DNA from: Homarus americanus
Lineage: Eukaryota > Arthropoda > Malacostraca > Decapoda > Nephropidae
Assembly: GCF_018991925.1 (NCBI RefSeq)
Contig: NW_024756914.1
Coordinates: 11,081,218-11,145,217, forward strand
Direction of reading: 5' to 3'
Length of the DNA stretch: 64,000 nucleotides
The position numbers were made by a program, and so were the translations under genes. The notes below the pieces were generated by a model. It ran no database searches, was not told where the DNA came from, and saw only the letters and a program-made list of their open reading frames with translations. This document shows positions 37,746 to 51,310 of this stretch, piece after piece (within the stretch, counting starts at the first letter, position 1; each line of letters begins with the position of its first letter).

Positions 37746-37902
37746 TCACCTCTTGTGTTCAATCTTCGTTCACACTTCTCCTCACCTCCCCATTAAAAAC
37801 TCATTTTCTCTCACTTCCTGTTCTGAGAGCTGGAGCGACGTCACTTGTCGACAACGAGGTGTAATTCCCTGTAGCTACTTTTTGTTATATATTACTGTCC
37901 CA

Positions 37903-39147
37903 GAGGGGTGGTGGGAGGGAGGAGGTGGGTGAGGAGGGAGTGGTGGTGAGGGAGGGAGGGAGGGTGGGAGGGGAGGGAGGGGAGGGTGGTGGGGAGGGAG
38001 GGAGGGGAAGAGGGAGGGAGGGAGGGTGGTGGAGGGAGGGAGTGGTGGTGGGAGGGGAGGGAGTGGTGGGGAGGGGAGGGGAGGGGTGGGGAGGGGAGGG
38101 AGGGTGGTGGAGGAGGGAGGGAGGGGGAGGAGGGAGGGGAGGGTGGGTGGGAGGGAGGGAGGGTGGGAGGGGAGGGGAGGGAGGGGGAGGGAGGGGAGGG
38201 TGGGGAGGGAGGGGAGGGGAGGGGGGAGGAGGGGAGGGGAGGGTGGTGGGAGGGAGGGAGGAGGTGGTGGGGAGGAGGGAGGGAGTGGTGGTGGGAGGAG
38301 GGAGGAGGGGTGGGTGGGAGGAGTGGGAGGGAGGGAGTGGTGGTGGGTGAGGAGGGAGGGTAAGGGGAGGGAGGTGGGGTGGTGGTGAGGGAGGGAGTGG
38401 TGAGGGGAGGGAGCGGGGTAGAGGGGAGGAGGGTAGAGGAGGGGATGGTGGTGGTGGGTGGAGGAGAGTGGGGGAGGGGAGGAGGGATGGTGGGAGGGTG
38501 GGTGGGAGGGAGGGAGGGTGGTGAGGAGGGAGTGGTGGTGGAGGAGGAGGGAGTGGTGGGTGGAGGGAGGGTGGTGGTGAGGAGGGAGGGAGAGGGGAGG
38601 GGATGATGAGTGGTGGGGGAGGGGAGGGAGGGTGAGGAGGGAGGGTGGGTGGGGGAGGGGAGGGAGGGTGGTGAGGAGGGGGGATGGTGGTGGGAGTGGT
38701 GGTGGGGAGGGAGGGAGTGGTGGTGAGGAGGGAGGGGTGGGAGGTGGGGTGAGGAGGAGGGTGGGAGGGAGGGGGTGGGAGAGGGGAGGGGTAGGGGAGG
38801 AGGGAGAGGGTGGGTGAGGGGAGGGAGGGTGGTGGGAGGGGAGGGGAATGGTGGTGGGAGGGAGGGGTGGGAGGGTGGGTGAGGAGGTGGAGGAGGGTGG
38901 GGGAGGAGGGGTGGGAGGTGGGGAGGGAGGGGTGGGGAGGGGTGGTGGGAGGGAGGGGTGGGGAGGGTGGTGGTGAGGAGGGGTGGGAGGGTGGTGAGGA
39001 GGGAGGGAGGGTGGTGGGAGGAGGGGTGGGAGGGTGGTGGGGAGGGAGGGTGGGAGTGGTGGTGGTGAGGAGGGTGGGAGGGGTGGGTGGTGGGAGGGGA
39101 GGGGTGGAGTGGTGGTGGTGAGGAGGGGTGGAGTGGTGGTGAGGAGA
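37903..39147. repeat. G-rich GGGAGGGAGGGTGGTGGGAG block
   Basis: 1.2 kb of GGGAGG, GGTGGTG and GAGGGAGTGG words with almost no C or T-rich breaks on the plus strand. There are hundreds of GGG runs spaced 1-7 bases apart, which is G-quadruplex-prone. The minus-strand Pro/Ser/His frame of 420 codons is an artefact. Confidence 0.92.
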
Positions 39148-40887
39148 GGAACACCTTGTTACAAGTTTCTCTCCTGCTGCGTCATATTCTCACCTCTTCC
39201 CGTGTTGGCACTCCGAGTTCCTTCTACCAGTGCCCCCCCCTTCCTTCCGTCCACAGGCTTGTTGGTGCTGTCTGAGGCCACTTCAACCCTCCGACTCCCC
39301 AGTCCGCGTCTGACACGCCCTTTCTCCCCTCTGATGTTGGCACCGCCCCCCAGGTGTTGACTCTACCTCAGTCACCGCGCCCTTCAGGTGTTGGCAATGT
39401 TTCTCACCACATATGTTTGTCTTTCCTGGTGGCGGCGGAAAACTGCCACAATTTTTGCAGGTGTCAGTTGTAAGAGGTGGTGGGGTGGTGTGGGCGGAGG
39501 TGGGTGGTGTGGGCGGAGGTAGTTGAAACTGTTATCGTCAATAGAACGGTTCGTGGTATTGTGTTGTGTTTGAAGTTACGGGAAAATGTAGCCATTTTAT
39601 TTTATTTTTTTTTTTTTAAGTCAATATCGTTGTTTAAATACAGTACATAGTGAGTGATCCACCAGGTGTCTGGTGTTAGTAGTAGTATTTAACCTAACCT
39701 AACTTCACCTAACCTAACTTAACCTAACTTAACCAAATATTCCTTCAATAGAAAAGGTTTTGTTGAACTGGTCATCAATAATAAAGGAATTGAATTATGT
39801 TATAAAGAGAGGTGTCGTTTGTTATCCGCCATTATAGAGCAGCAAGAGAACTGTGTCACCCTAACTTGTTATAATTTAGTGTAAGTGATCACAACTATAC
39901 AGTAATATTATGGTACAGCACTTTACTTATTATTTATGTTTTGTAAGTTTTCACATAATACTGCGGTGGACACTGATCACCTCAAACACACACTGGGAGG
40001 TCCGGAAAAACTGTGACGGCTATACAACCTTTACTGTACTGGACTTACATTTGAGTGAGTTATATCATACATTAGTCACTATACTTAAGACACGAGATGT
40101 TGTGGACTCCCTGTTGATACTATAAAGACTGTTACTGTGTCCACCACTCGGAACACCTGGAGACCATACATTCATATTCAAGTGAAAATATTAGTTAGTT
40201 TATTTTTATTGTGATGCAACTTTCGCTTTGTAGAATGAATGAATAGTTAAGTAGAATATGAGCTTCGTGGGTTATTAATATGTGCATATGGTCGATAAGT
40301 TTGTGTGGTCGAGTCCTCCTCAGGGCCCGCCACCTCGGTTTAAACAATAACAATAGACCCCAGGTAAATGTGGATATTGTTTGAACTTAGCGGCACTCAC
40401 CAGCACACTGCCCGCTCCTCGAACAGTAATAATTTCCCTGAAGCAACAGTTGTGGGACGTTGTTGGTACCGAGTATTGACGAAGGCGAGCTACAGCGAAA
40501 ACCTGCCTCCAACCTTGACGAGTTGTACCGAGGGGGTGATAGCAACTGTCTGTCTGTCTGTCAATAATTATGAGTTGCTAGTAATCAAGTTTTCTGTCCG
40601 CTACCAAAGGTTTTTTAAAATACAATTTCAATGTAATTTCAGAAAGCTTGAAATAAATGGTGTATACTATGGTATGGAAGACGTGTGTGTGTGTGTGTAC
40701 AGGGGTAGCGTACCTGCGTCAGCAAGTCGTTACCCTGCCATCATGATAAAGACCCTCTGATTGGTTCATTATCACAGGCAGCTACAACACAGCTCAGGCT
40801 TATAAACCTCACTTGTTGACGTCACGCCACCAAAAACAGACAAAATATTGAATCTCTTCTCTGTATAACTTTACTCTGATATACGGG
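39148..40887. other. Low-copy sequence, no gene recognised
   Basis: There is a good polypyrimidine-AG (CCCCTTCCTTCCGTCCACAG, ending 39255), but the frame after it closes or lacks a good donor. A CCTAACCTAACTTAACC patch lies at 39692-39735. A 130-codon plus frame (40368-40760) has no recognisable domain. Confidence 0.45.
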
Positions 40888-41135
<248 letters not shown>

Positions 41136-41136
<1 letters not shown>

Positions 41137-41467
41137 GTTGTTGTTGTTTTTGTTGTTGTTGTTGTTGTTTAATAATATGTGACGTTAAATTGTTATATGT
41201 AAACCAGATGGGTACAATAATGCCTAACAATAGCAGTGTAGTTGTGGTAATATAAAGGGTATAATATAATAGTACAGTATTACCACTCACAACAGTGTAA
41301 TATTTATCTCCGCATGTGTCACTCCGGCACCCTCGACCTCTACTGTAGTTTGAGGTCAGTAATGTTTATGTGTGTCCCAAAGCAGTCATCACCGCTAGTG
41401 GTCCTCCTCCTCCAGGTGGTGGGTGGGTGTGTGAAGCGGCAGATGGCCTTCACCTGTCCGTCACTGT

Positions 41468-41513
<46 letters not shown>

Positions 41514-41758
41514 ATTTATGTACACAAGGGGGGGCAGAGAGATGCAAAAGGTAAACGGACAGATGATGTTAATGAATGGTGCTGATACTTTGGCCTACAG
41601 CCCAGGGAACGTAGAGTGTATTGGGGGTGAGTCAGGGACAGAGGAAGGTTAGAGGATGAAGGGTGGGGGTCGGTGGTGAAGACCGAGATGTGGATAGATG
41701 GGTGGAGGATGGGACTTGGTTTTTGAAGGAGATGTGGATGGTAGAAGGAGATGGAGGT

Positions 41759-41841
<83 letters not shown>

Positions 41842-42132
41842 CCTCATAATGTTAATTATATTGGCTCATGAATTCTGGGGGTGGTGTGGGTGGGAGTGAG
41901 GGAGGTATAATAATAATAATAATATTAGTAGTAGTAGTAGTAGTAGTAATAGTAACGTCGACAAACATAGTCTTAATGAGTCATATTTGTAACCTAACCT
42001 AACGTAAACTTAATGCTGTATAGACTTAACTAATATGGTGTAAAGTTCGCTGTGAGGTTAAGTGCGTCAGGTGTGTGTGTGTGGTCTGGTGCTCTTGTGT
42101 ACAAACGTAACACTTTTATCTTAGCTGCTTAA

Positions 42133-42198
<66 letters not shown>

Positions 42199-42601
42199 CG
42201 TAAGGATAATTTCCTGTGTTGAAGCAGGTGTGGGCGCCCTTGTGTTAGTGTTTATTGTACCTTTATTTTCTCTATTATTTCTTAATTCTCTATTTATACT
42301 CATGAGAGAGAGATGTGGAGGGAGGGTAAACCTTATGAGGGAGACTGAGGAAGGGAGAGACGCTAAGGGGAACAGGTGAAAGGTCTGTTATTTTGTCAAG
42401 ACTCACAGCACCATGACACTTGACCTTTCTCAATAAGGGGAGGGAGGAATTATTACACTTAATAACGGTTACTGTATTTTTTGAACACTTTCTATTGGGA
42501 TTGACAATTACACTTTATAACAATAGAACTTTTCTCCTAGATAGTTAGACGGGAATCACATTAATCACAATACTTTGGGTGAAACAGATAAAACCTTAAT
42601 G

Positions 42602-42648
<47 letters not shown>

Positions 42649-43172
42649 CTCTGAGTTTGAAAATCGAGCACACACTGTGTTGGGGACACTCTAGCTTCCA
42701 GCCAATCAGCACAATTATGCCTATGACGTCACACTCATAGGTCACTGTAATTGGCTCAGGGCCCAGGCCTCTCCCGGGCACTGTCATGTGCGGTTAATAA
42801 ATGTCATGTCAAAAACTGTAGAATTATTAACCACAAGAATGAAAGACCTTATTTAAGGTTATCTATGCAAATTGAGAATTAATTTTTGGTCGCTTGAATA
42901 TTAACCAGCCTGACGTTGCCTTTTGATGGATTGGGTCAGATTAGGGTGGTTAATATTCGGGAGATATAAGCTGAGTGGTGAACCTTCAAATATTCTTTAA
43001 TTTATTTTCTAGTTGTACAAAGTTGTAATAGTTTGTGGGTTTAAGTTTAATAACATTTACTGGGGGATGTGAGCAGTGTGGAGGCATGTGGTGGTGTGTT
43101 AGTCCCACTGAGATAAGACGGTATCAGGGTATACCTAGATAACCAAAGGTGGTGTAGTCAGTGGCGGTGAGG
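41136..43172. other. Low-copy sequence with five CA/GT microsatellites
   Basis: (CA)n at 41472-41510, (GT)n at 41766-41840, (TAG)n at 41920-41947, (GT)n at 42133-42197 and (CA)n at 42605-42646. I see no gene between them. Confidence 0.7.
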
Positions 43173-43286
43173 ATGTATGTTCACTCGAGTCGCCGCCGAG
43201 GTCCTTACCGGGTGCTGGGCTACAGCACCCACCAGGGCGGCATCTCACCCTCACTACCTACACCTGCTCCAGTGTTTCTCGGTTGA
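43173..43286 (+). CDS. Small CpG-rich open frame, doubtful
   Basis: ATG in acceptable context (GAGGATGT) opens a 37-codon frame, MYVHSSRRRGPYRVLGYS followed by THQGGISPSLPTPAPVFLG, which stops at 43284. It stands out because it is CpG-rich in AT-rich surroundings. No homologue is recognised and no good donor lies inside it. It could be a real micropeptide or 5' exon, or chance. Confidence 0.12.
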   Translation: MYVHSSRRRGPYRVLGYSTHQGGISPSLPTPAPVFLG

Positions 43287-43857
43287 TATTTGTGTGTTTA
43301 CCGTACTCGTGTTTGGTAACAAGTGAAAAAAGTAGAAATTTTAACATTTCTGCCTTGGTGTCAGATGGACGATGGACGCAAGTGTCATATATAAAAGGAA
43401 AATGTTTAGTGTGTAATAGAAGAAAGTCATTTGGGAATATAGGGATAAGAAATGAGTGATATTCTTTGTCATACGTGTTAAGTCAGTGGTTTATGTGGTG
43501 TACATATGAAACGGGAAATCCTAAACCAGAGGAAATACAACGAGATACTGAGAGGCCACAGTGCCCAGACCACTGAGGCCACATCATCACTACTGCTAGT
43601 CGTGGCCCTCATCAGTGACGCTCCTCCTATTTTACCTGCTGACACTACTGCTGATTCACCCCCCACCTCCTCACCGCCATAGTTGGTGTATAGTATAGCG
43701 CACACACACACACACACACCCTCTAGTGAGTGGTGCGCTATTGTAGCCAGTCATACTCGTCGCCAACCTCTTACGGACGGAGTGCAGAGTTAGTGGTGCA
43801 ACTTTTGGATGAGAAAATGAAGTACAGTATTATTTGGTGTCGTGAGTCTCGCTTCCC

Positions 43858-43976
43858 GCATGGCCCAGGTGGACTAGTGATTTGGTCCAGGTGGATTAGT
43901 GATTTGGCCCAGGTGGACGAGTGACATGACCCAGGTGGACTAGTGACATGACCCAGGTGGACTAGTGACATACCCA
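43858..43976. repeat. CCAGGTGGACTAGTGACATG repeat, ~5 units
   Basis: 22-24 bp units with GATTTGG/GACATGAC variants. Confidence 0.85.
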
Positions 43977-44878
43977 CCCACCACGCCATTAGTTCCTGCG
44001 TCTGACTCTTGCTCCACCCAACACACAAATGATCCAGGCTCTCGTCTCCACTGGTGCTGCACAAGGATCAACTGGAGAGCGCTGCGCCGGATATCAGAGG
44101 AGTTTTATCTAAAGTTTAACTCGTGCGAAGTTTAACGGCTTGAGCGATTGTAAGAATGAGTCAGAGGCAGTGTGTTGTGATCCATGTAGCATAACGAGGT
44201 GTACACTTGTGGAGTCACGGCTACGACACTTCCGTCCCCACGGCCCGTGTCCACCCTCCAACTCTTGCAAGTGGTACACCAAACCAACCGACCGACCGTC
44301 TCGTCCTCGACTTGTAATACCGGATGAAGATGTTAGTTTGTTTATGTTTCTGACGCCCAGTTGTCACTGATAACATGGAAAGTCGACACAGGATCTGACT
44401 TAATAACCTTGGATCCGCTGACGTGTTGAATGTTGCAACTGCCTTAATCCCGCTAACCAAAGTTATAGTGTGAGTCAGCATTGCAACAGTTGGAGTGGAC
44501 GTTGATTACAATACTGTGCCGACTTGGCCAAGTTAGTGTGACAACATGCACTGTGTTGATGGTCCCAGACTCAGACCGTTAGTGATCACGTTACAGGAGT
44601 TTGTGTGTGTGTGGGAGACAGCCTCGGTCGGTACTAGTGTTACCTTGTGTTGCTACAGTCAACACTTGATAAATGTGTTTGTTCACCCAGATAAAACAAC
44701 TTTGTGAAGTGATAGTGAAGGAAATAAAGACACGACAAAAGAGTGTTGGGTGTTGATGGTGTCGGAAAAAATCTGTTGACAGTGTTGAAATTAACATGGT
44801 AGACAAGTGTTACTGTGAGTGTTGGGTGAAGCTGCCGCTGTTATAATGATGATGAAGCAGAACACAAGCTGCATGTTT
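43977..44878. other. Low-copy sequence, no gene recognised
   Basis: A Cys-containing frame at about 44140-44370 lacks an ATG and splice support. It is not called. Confidence 0.45.
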
Positions 44879-46550
44879 TACTACAACAACCACCACTACA
44901 ACAACCACCCACTACAACAACCACCACTACAACAACCACCACTACAACAACCACCACTACAACAACCACCACTACAACAACAACCACTACAACAACCACC
45001 ACCACTACAACCACCACCAACTACAACAACCACCACTACAACAACCACCCACTACAACAACCACCACTACAACAACAACCAACAACCACCACTACTACAA
45101 CAACCCACCACTACAACAACAAACCACCCCAACAACCACCACTCAACAACAACCACCACTACAACAACCACCACTACAACAACCACCACTACAACAACCA
45201 CCACTACAACAACCACTACAACAACCAGCCAACAACAACCAACCACTACAACAACAACCACCACAGCAACCACAACCTCAACAACACCAACCACCACTAC
45301 CAACAACCAACCACCACTACAACAACCACCACTACAACCACTCACAGCAACAACCAACAACAACCACCACAACAACAAACTACAACGCAACACCCAACCA
45401 CAACTACAACAACCACCACTGCAACAACCACCACTGCAGCAACCACCACTACAACCAACCACCACTACAACCACCACTACCAGCAACAACCCCACTACAA
45501 CAACCACCACTACGCAACCACCACTACAGCAACAACCACTACACCAACACACACACAACAACCACCACTACAACAACAACCACCACTACAACACAACCAC
45601 CACTACAATAACCACCACTACACAACAACAAACCACCACTGCACAGCCACCACTACCCAACAACACCACAACAACCACCACTACAACAACAACTACCAAC
45701 CACCACTACAACAACCACCACTACAACAACAACAACCACCACTACAACAACCACCACTACAACAACCCCACCAACCAACCACCACTACAGCAACAACCAC
45801 CACTACAACAACAACCACCACTACAGCAACAACCACCACTACAAAACACTACAACAACCACCCACTACAACAACCACCACTACAACAACCACCACTACAG
45901 CAACAACCCACCACTCACGAACAACCACCACTAACAACCACCACCACAACTACAACAACCACCACCAAACCACCACAACAACCACCACCACACCACCACC
46001 AACACCAACAACCACCAGCCAACAACACCACTGCAACAACCCACCACTACAACAACACACCACCACTACAACAACCACCACTACACGAACCGGAGCCACT
46101 ACAGCAACAACCAACCACCAACAACACCACTACAACCAACCACCACCACAACAACAACAACAACACCACCAACACCACAACAACAACAACAACCACCACA
46201 ACAACCACCACCACTTCAACAACCACCACTTCAAGCTTCCAACACCACCACTTCAACCACCACTTCAACAACCACCCACACAACAACAACCACCACTACA
46301 ACAACCACCCACTACAACAACCACCCACTACCAGCAACAACCACCCGCAACCACCAACCACAACCACCACAACAACCACCACCACAACAACCACCACCAC
46401 AACAACAACCACCACCACACAACACCACAACAACAACCACCCACAGCAACAATCACCACTGCAACAACCACCACAACAACCACCACTACAACAACAACCA
46501 CCCACTACAGCAACCACCCACTACAACAACCACCCACTGCAATAGCCTGC
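44879..46550. repeat. CCACTACAACAACCA array (15-bp unit)
   Basis: About 110 degenerate units with insertions of AAC. The plus frame starting near 44843 (MMMKQNTSCMFYYNN, then Pro/Leu/Gln and poly-Thr) covers 371 codons but switches repeat type whenever a unit gains or loses a base. It is treated as non-coding. Confidence 0.92.
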
Positions 46551-46599
46551 CTTTTACCATCAACAATGCTATATCACAACAAACTACCACTCTCACTAC

Positions 46600-46856
46600 C
46601 ACCGTGCTGCAGCCTACTACCACCACTACTACAACCTACCACTACCACCACTACTACACCACCCACCACTACTACCAACCTACCACTAACTACCACCACT
46701 ACTACAACCTACCACTACCACCACTACTACAACCTACCACTACCACCACTACTACAACCTACCACTACCACCACTACTACAACCTACCACTACCACCACT
46801 ACCACCACTACTACAACCTACCACTACCACCACTACTACAACCTACCACTACCTAC
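46600..46856. repeat. CTACAACCTACCACTACCAC array
   Basis: About ten units of ACCACTACTACAACCTACCA. It is related in words to the preceding array but has a different unit. Confidence 0.9.
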
Positions 46857-47137
46857 CATCATAATGTATCGCCTCTTCTAATGTTGGTCGATTCATGACA
46901 TTAACTCACACTGATGACTGCAGGTGAGGGCAGTAGACCTCGGCACAGGTACTACGGCCTTACTGGTGGTGTTGTGTGTATACGTTTGTCCGGATAAATG
47001 AGATATGGTAAACCCGACAGACAAATAGACGGACATAACGTAAATATGAACGTTTGATGAGTTCTGCTGGTGTTTGAATTTGATTTGTTGTCGAACCTGG
47101 TTTTTTTTTTTTAAGATAGAAAAAATTTAATTTTCAG

Positions 47138-48006
47138 ATTGATTATATGTACTTACGAACATCCATTAATGCTTGCACTGACTCTGTGTTTACACAATGG
47201 CTCAACGCGGGAGAAGAGAGGTCACGGCCTCTGTTCCACAAAACAAGAAAACCAGCTCTACCGTTCCCTCGGCGCTGGAAATTGAAAATTCTAACTTTTC
47301 TGGTATGCTGGTGGCAACGCCCATTAGAGTGGCCATGGCCTCAAGCCTCTCGCCATATAACCCCGGTGTTCTCTTGAGGTCAGCGACGACGCTTGAGCAA
47401 TATGATGTGACGAGATCTGTGAAAAAGAGAAGTAGTGACAGCATCAAGAGGAGTAGTGGAAATCGGCCCGGAAGCATGTTGGAGACAACAGAAACTAAGA
47501 GGAAGAGTGATCCCAGCTCCAACAGCGCCACCAGTGCTCTCTTAAGCAGCGTCACATCTATCAAGGCTTTCTTCGGAGTCAACGGTAACGGAGGGGAATC
47601 TCAAATGTTCAAGAGGAATGGCGCCGCAAGGTCGACGAAGAAAGCAGCTGCAGATACTAGAACCCGCAATGTGACCCCGGGCCTCAAGAGACTCCCAAAA
47701 GACCGCGTCCTCCAGGATGATACTAACGCCTCCACGTTCTACAGAGGCTTACCGCAGAGGTCCCCTTCGTCCCCAGCACCATTCTCATACACATCCAAGA
47801 AGCCTTTAACCTCAACAACCTCCAAAACCCTCAGTGCCTCCACTTCAATAAAGAAGACTGTTACCTTAACTACTGCCCAGAAAACTGGTAATTCCGGTGA
47901 GCGCTCGAGATCGCGCAGAGGAAAGTCAACTAGAAGAAAGTTTTTCAGCAAGTCGTCAAAGAGCGCGGGCAGAGACGGTGATGTGACCTCGACGGACGAC
48001 GAACAG
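47138..48006 (+). CDS. Probable N-terminal exon of the RGS gene (coding from 47197)
   Basis: Seen: ATTTTCAG acceptor-like end at 47137 and an in-frame TGA at 47179-47181. The first ATG is at 47197 in strong context (ACAATGG). 270 stop-free codons follow to GAACAG|GTAGGA at 48006 (phase 0). The frame past the donor ends after a further 39 codons and is intron. The protein starts MAQRGRREVTASVPQNKK. It is rich in Ser, Thr, Lys and Arg, with SVTSIKAFFGVNG at about 119-131 and a basic GERSRSRRGKSTRRKFFSKS stretch near residues 235-254, and ends in an acidic DGDVTSTDDEQ. No domain is recognised. It is probably disordered. Linking it to the RGS exons downstream is inference from strand, matching phase and the absence of any other gene in between. 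It could belong to a separate gene or to one isoform only. Confidence 0.6.
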
Positions 48007-49241
48007 GTAGGACACAGGTGGAAATTGTCGCTGGCTTTGTACCCGTTACGTAAAAGAGGCGCCTTGAGGCTTGTAGCTTGTAAGTTGCTTGTGCCAAAGC
48101 CTGGGGTTCCCAGTAGCTTTGTATAGATGTGGGTTAGGACTGCGTGTGTTCTCAGGACTCAGCAATGATGCCATTGTCTTTATTTTGTACAACACAATAC
48201 TGTAGACAATATTGTGGTGGGTCGTCTGGCTTAGCGTATGTTTGTTGTAAAGGCATAGTGAAGATGTCATGTGTTTTGACGCTGTTTTTGGCTTGCCACT
48301 TGGGCACAGTAAGACCCTTATCGCTTGTCATGTGACGTGGAATTAAGCTAATGACTCAGCTTGGTGGGGCTGGTAGTGCGGGAGTTCTGATACGACAGTT
48401 ACGTTATACAGGAAGTGTCGGAAAGATATGGCTGGTGTCAGGTTTCGAGATAATCATACACTGTATGTTGTTCACTTGTGAGTATGTATGAGAATCACAA
48501 ATAATACAAGGTGACTGGTGTATCTGTATATTTCTTTATAGAAAATATCCGTCTCGCAAATCGTATTCACCTTAATTATAGATAGGAACGCTATCCCTTT
48601 ACCACCCACCCTTAAGGAATGGTATTACTGTCCCACATTTATGATTTTAAATAATCCCTATACCACACACACTCATTCTCTCTCATGCTGGAGAGGACAA
48701 ACAGCTAACCTCTCTCGTTTCCCTCTTTAACCGTGTAGAAGAAAGAAAAGTTGGGTAAGTATTCTCAAGATGGCTACTGGCGGTCAGAGTTCATGTTACA
48801 ATCAGGAACAAAACTCTAATACCGATAGTCACAACACGAACAGGGTGTGTCGCTACCAGATGCCTTTGATTCAATGAAACTTAATATATATCAACACAAG
48901 ATGAAGTTCTTAAAATTCAGATGATGTAGTGTGTCAGTTGTGCCTCCAGCAGATAAAGTGTTCAGCGGCTTACCAACACATCTATTGTTTATATATAAGT
49001 TTGTCTTTAGGGTTAAAGTTATTTTGTGAACCACAGATGAACTGGGACGGCTGAAGAAGAGTGATAATGCGTGTCTATTTTGTTTACGAATTTTAGTATA
49101 ATTATGTCTGTTTGTTTTTTAATGTTTGAGTTTATATACTGTGCTGTACATGGTGTCCAAATGTTAGTTTTGTGCTTGACTCTGCAATCTTCGTGTTTTT
49201 GAGTGTCATATACACGATTATCTGTCATTAATCACATTGTT
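48007..49241 (+). other. Intron sequence, no further feature seen
   Basis: First 1.2 kb of the presumed 11-kb intron. It is AT-rich and I see no repeat or exon. Confidence 0.5.
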
Positions 49242-49389
49242 CAATTTTTTCAATTTCAATTGTTTATTCCTTGATAGAGGAAGCGGGATCCTAGTGCTGT
49301 CACTAGGTACCCCTGTACAATAACACCAGAAGCATCTGGCAAGTGTGATAAGTATATACAGTATAAATATTATAAAGGGGCTTACTAAA
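49242..49389 (-). mobile_element. LINE/SINE 3' end, minus strand
   Basis: Reverse strand reads CCCCTTTATAATATTTATAC, then CTTGTCACACTTGCCAGATG, then GATCCCGCTTCCTCTATCAA and an ATTGAAATTGAA tail. It is nearly identical, in opposite orientation, to 51311-51458. Confidence 0.75.
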
Positions 49390-49640
49390 GCCTAAGGAAG
49401 GAAAGATATTCCTTTAACACATAATCAATGTTATTTACATAATATCTGGCCAGTATGGGGAGGATCATCGTGTCTCCGTCAGGGGGTCGTGGAGTGGTGG
49501 TCCAGCAGGCGTCACGGAAGCGTTGTGTGTGGGGACATCTTAGGCAGTGGCGTAGCTAGAGTGTGTGCCGCCCGAGGCGGCCCTTGAGTTTGCCCCCCCC
49601 CCCGTGCCCCCACAAAAAATACATATTGCACAGTGACTCA

Positions 49641-49748
<108 letters not shown>

Positions 49749-49945
49749 TAGTTTGTGTACCATTATAATATTACTGTACTTTCACATACTCAAATATAGT
49801 ATGCTTTAAATACACACCAAACATACTTAAACTTTATAAGTAACAGTTAAACAAAAAGCAAAAACGACATATAGGATAGGGAAAAAAGTAAAAAAGTGTA
49901 AAAAATTAGGACCATCTTTATTTCTGAAATTAAAACTACAACTTT

Positions 49946-50443
49946 CTACAAAGTAACTTTTCTTGTTTTTTTGTTGGCAAATTCTTCAATGACATTGTCA
50001 AAAACTATTTCATCTGTCAATTGTCGCTCTATAGACAGTATGGCAAGATTTCTCAACCGCAAGGTGCTCATAGTAGATCTTAAGTAATTCTTGATCAGTT
50101 TTAGTTTCGAAAAACTCCTCTCACAGGTAGCAACACTAACAGCAATTGTGAGGAAAATCCTCAGCATTATTACTATATTTGGAACCGAGTTCCCAAGGTT
50201 ATACTTTTGAATAAACTGCAAAAGTTCAAGGGGGCCTTCTTTCCACGTCTGTATTCTGTCTTTAATAGTTATAGCAGCAACAGCAACAAAATGCTGAAGT
50301 CTTTTTCTCTCAACGAGGAACTCCTCTTCATCAATGTCGTCGTGATCGTGATCTATTTGACACTCATATTTATCATCCAAAAGATTCAATGGGGTAAGGA
50401 AGGCATATTTCTCAGCAAATTCATGAAGCTGTTGAAATCTCAA
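49946..50443 (-). pseudogene. hAT transposase C-terminal dimerisation fragment (ZMYM1/TTF-type)
   Basis: A 165-codon frame contains FLTIAVSVATCERSFSKLKL then IKNYLRSTMSTLRLRNLAIL and SIERQLTDEIVFDNVIEEFA. This is the conserved hAT C-terminal dimerisation region found in hAT transposases and in domesticated relatives such as zinc finger MYM-type protein 1. The normal N-terminal zinc finger and the RNase H-like catalytic core, several hundred residues, are missing. The fragment is closed by a stop at its natural C-terminus (ANKKTRKVTL). It lies wholly inside the 49545-50934 element. This is a transposon relic, not a host gene. Confidence 0.8.
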
Positions 50444-50565
50444 AGTCGTCTAGCCTCCCCTCGTCTTGTCACGATGGAGACTTGTGCAGAACTGAAGTGA
50501 ATTGCTTGTAACTGGTGGATTGGTCGGCTGTACATGAACTGATATGACCCGAGACTGCATGGTTT

Positions 50566-50854
50566 TGCAGCTACTGGAGACGTTAATCCTTCCCTTTGTA
50601 TCGGCGGCAAGTTAATCCTCGTCGTGTCTGACCTAACACCTGACCCACACCACATGAGCTCACTGGCGTACTTGTTTGAAGTTGTTTCCTTAATCCTCAA
50701 CAGGTTACAGGTTGTGTGTGTGGCGGGGGGCCTCATAGCAAGGGTGTAGCTCATGACGTGGCCGTGATGATGTGGGTCAGGTGTTAGGTCAGACACGACA
50801 AGGATTAACTTGCCGCCGATACAAAGGGATGGATTAACGTCTCCAGTAGCTGCA
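50566..50854. repeat. Inverted repeat, 87-bp arms, 115-bp spacer
   Basis: The arm starting TGCAGCTACTGGAGACGTTA (50566-50652) is repeated in reverse at 50768-50854 with three mismatches by eye (about 97%). It includes GTTAGGTCAGACACGAC. A transcript would form a long hairpin. Confidence 0.9.
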
Positions 50855-51310
50855 GATATGGGTGATGAGCAGACCCAAAAGTGCCGCCCGGGGCGGACCG
50901 CCCCCACCCCTCCCGCCCCCCAGCTACGCTAGTGATCTTAGGAGGTAGTGTTCACATTGTTTACATATATATGGGAGGACTTCTGTGTATCATTACATAA
51001 GCTGGCAGGCAGGAGTGCATACAGTTTGGCAGACGCACTCGGGCAGGTTGGTTGGCAAACAAACACAGACAGAGGCAGCTGGCTCCATGTTGCGTCATCA
51101 CGGGGCGCCGATGCTAGTTGCCATTCACCATGGTTCGTCGAGAACTCAAATATTAATAGCAATTGTCCCCTCAAATTTCACTATCGGGTTTACAGTGCAG
51201 TAGTTACAAGTTGTCGATAATTTCTAACCTGTCCTCTTTGACCGATCTATTTAAATGAACTTAGTGTGAAGAGTATTGGGGACCTTGATGTTAATGATTT
51301 GCGGATCGTC

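Noticed and set aside
44819..45934. 371-codon Gln/Pro/Thr-rich frame as a polyglutamine-type protein
   Set aside because: It starts without a proper ATG context, changes repeat phase with unit indels and has no non-repeat domain.
49946..50443. Domesticated ZMYM1-like host gene
   Set aside because: The frame lies wholly inside an element with hAT ends and an 8-bp target duplication and lacks the rest of the protein.
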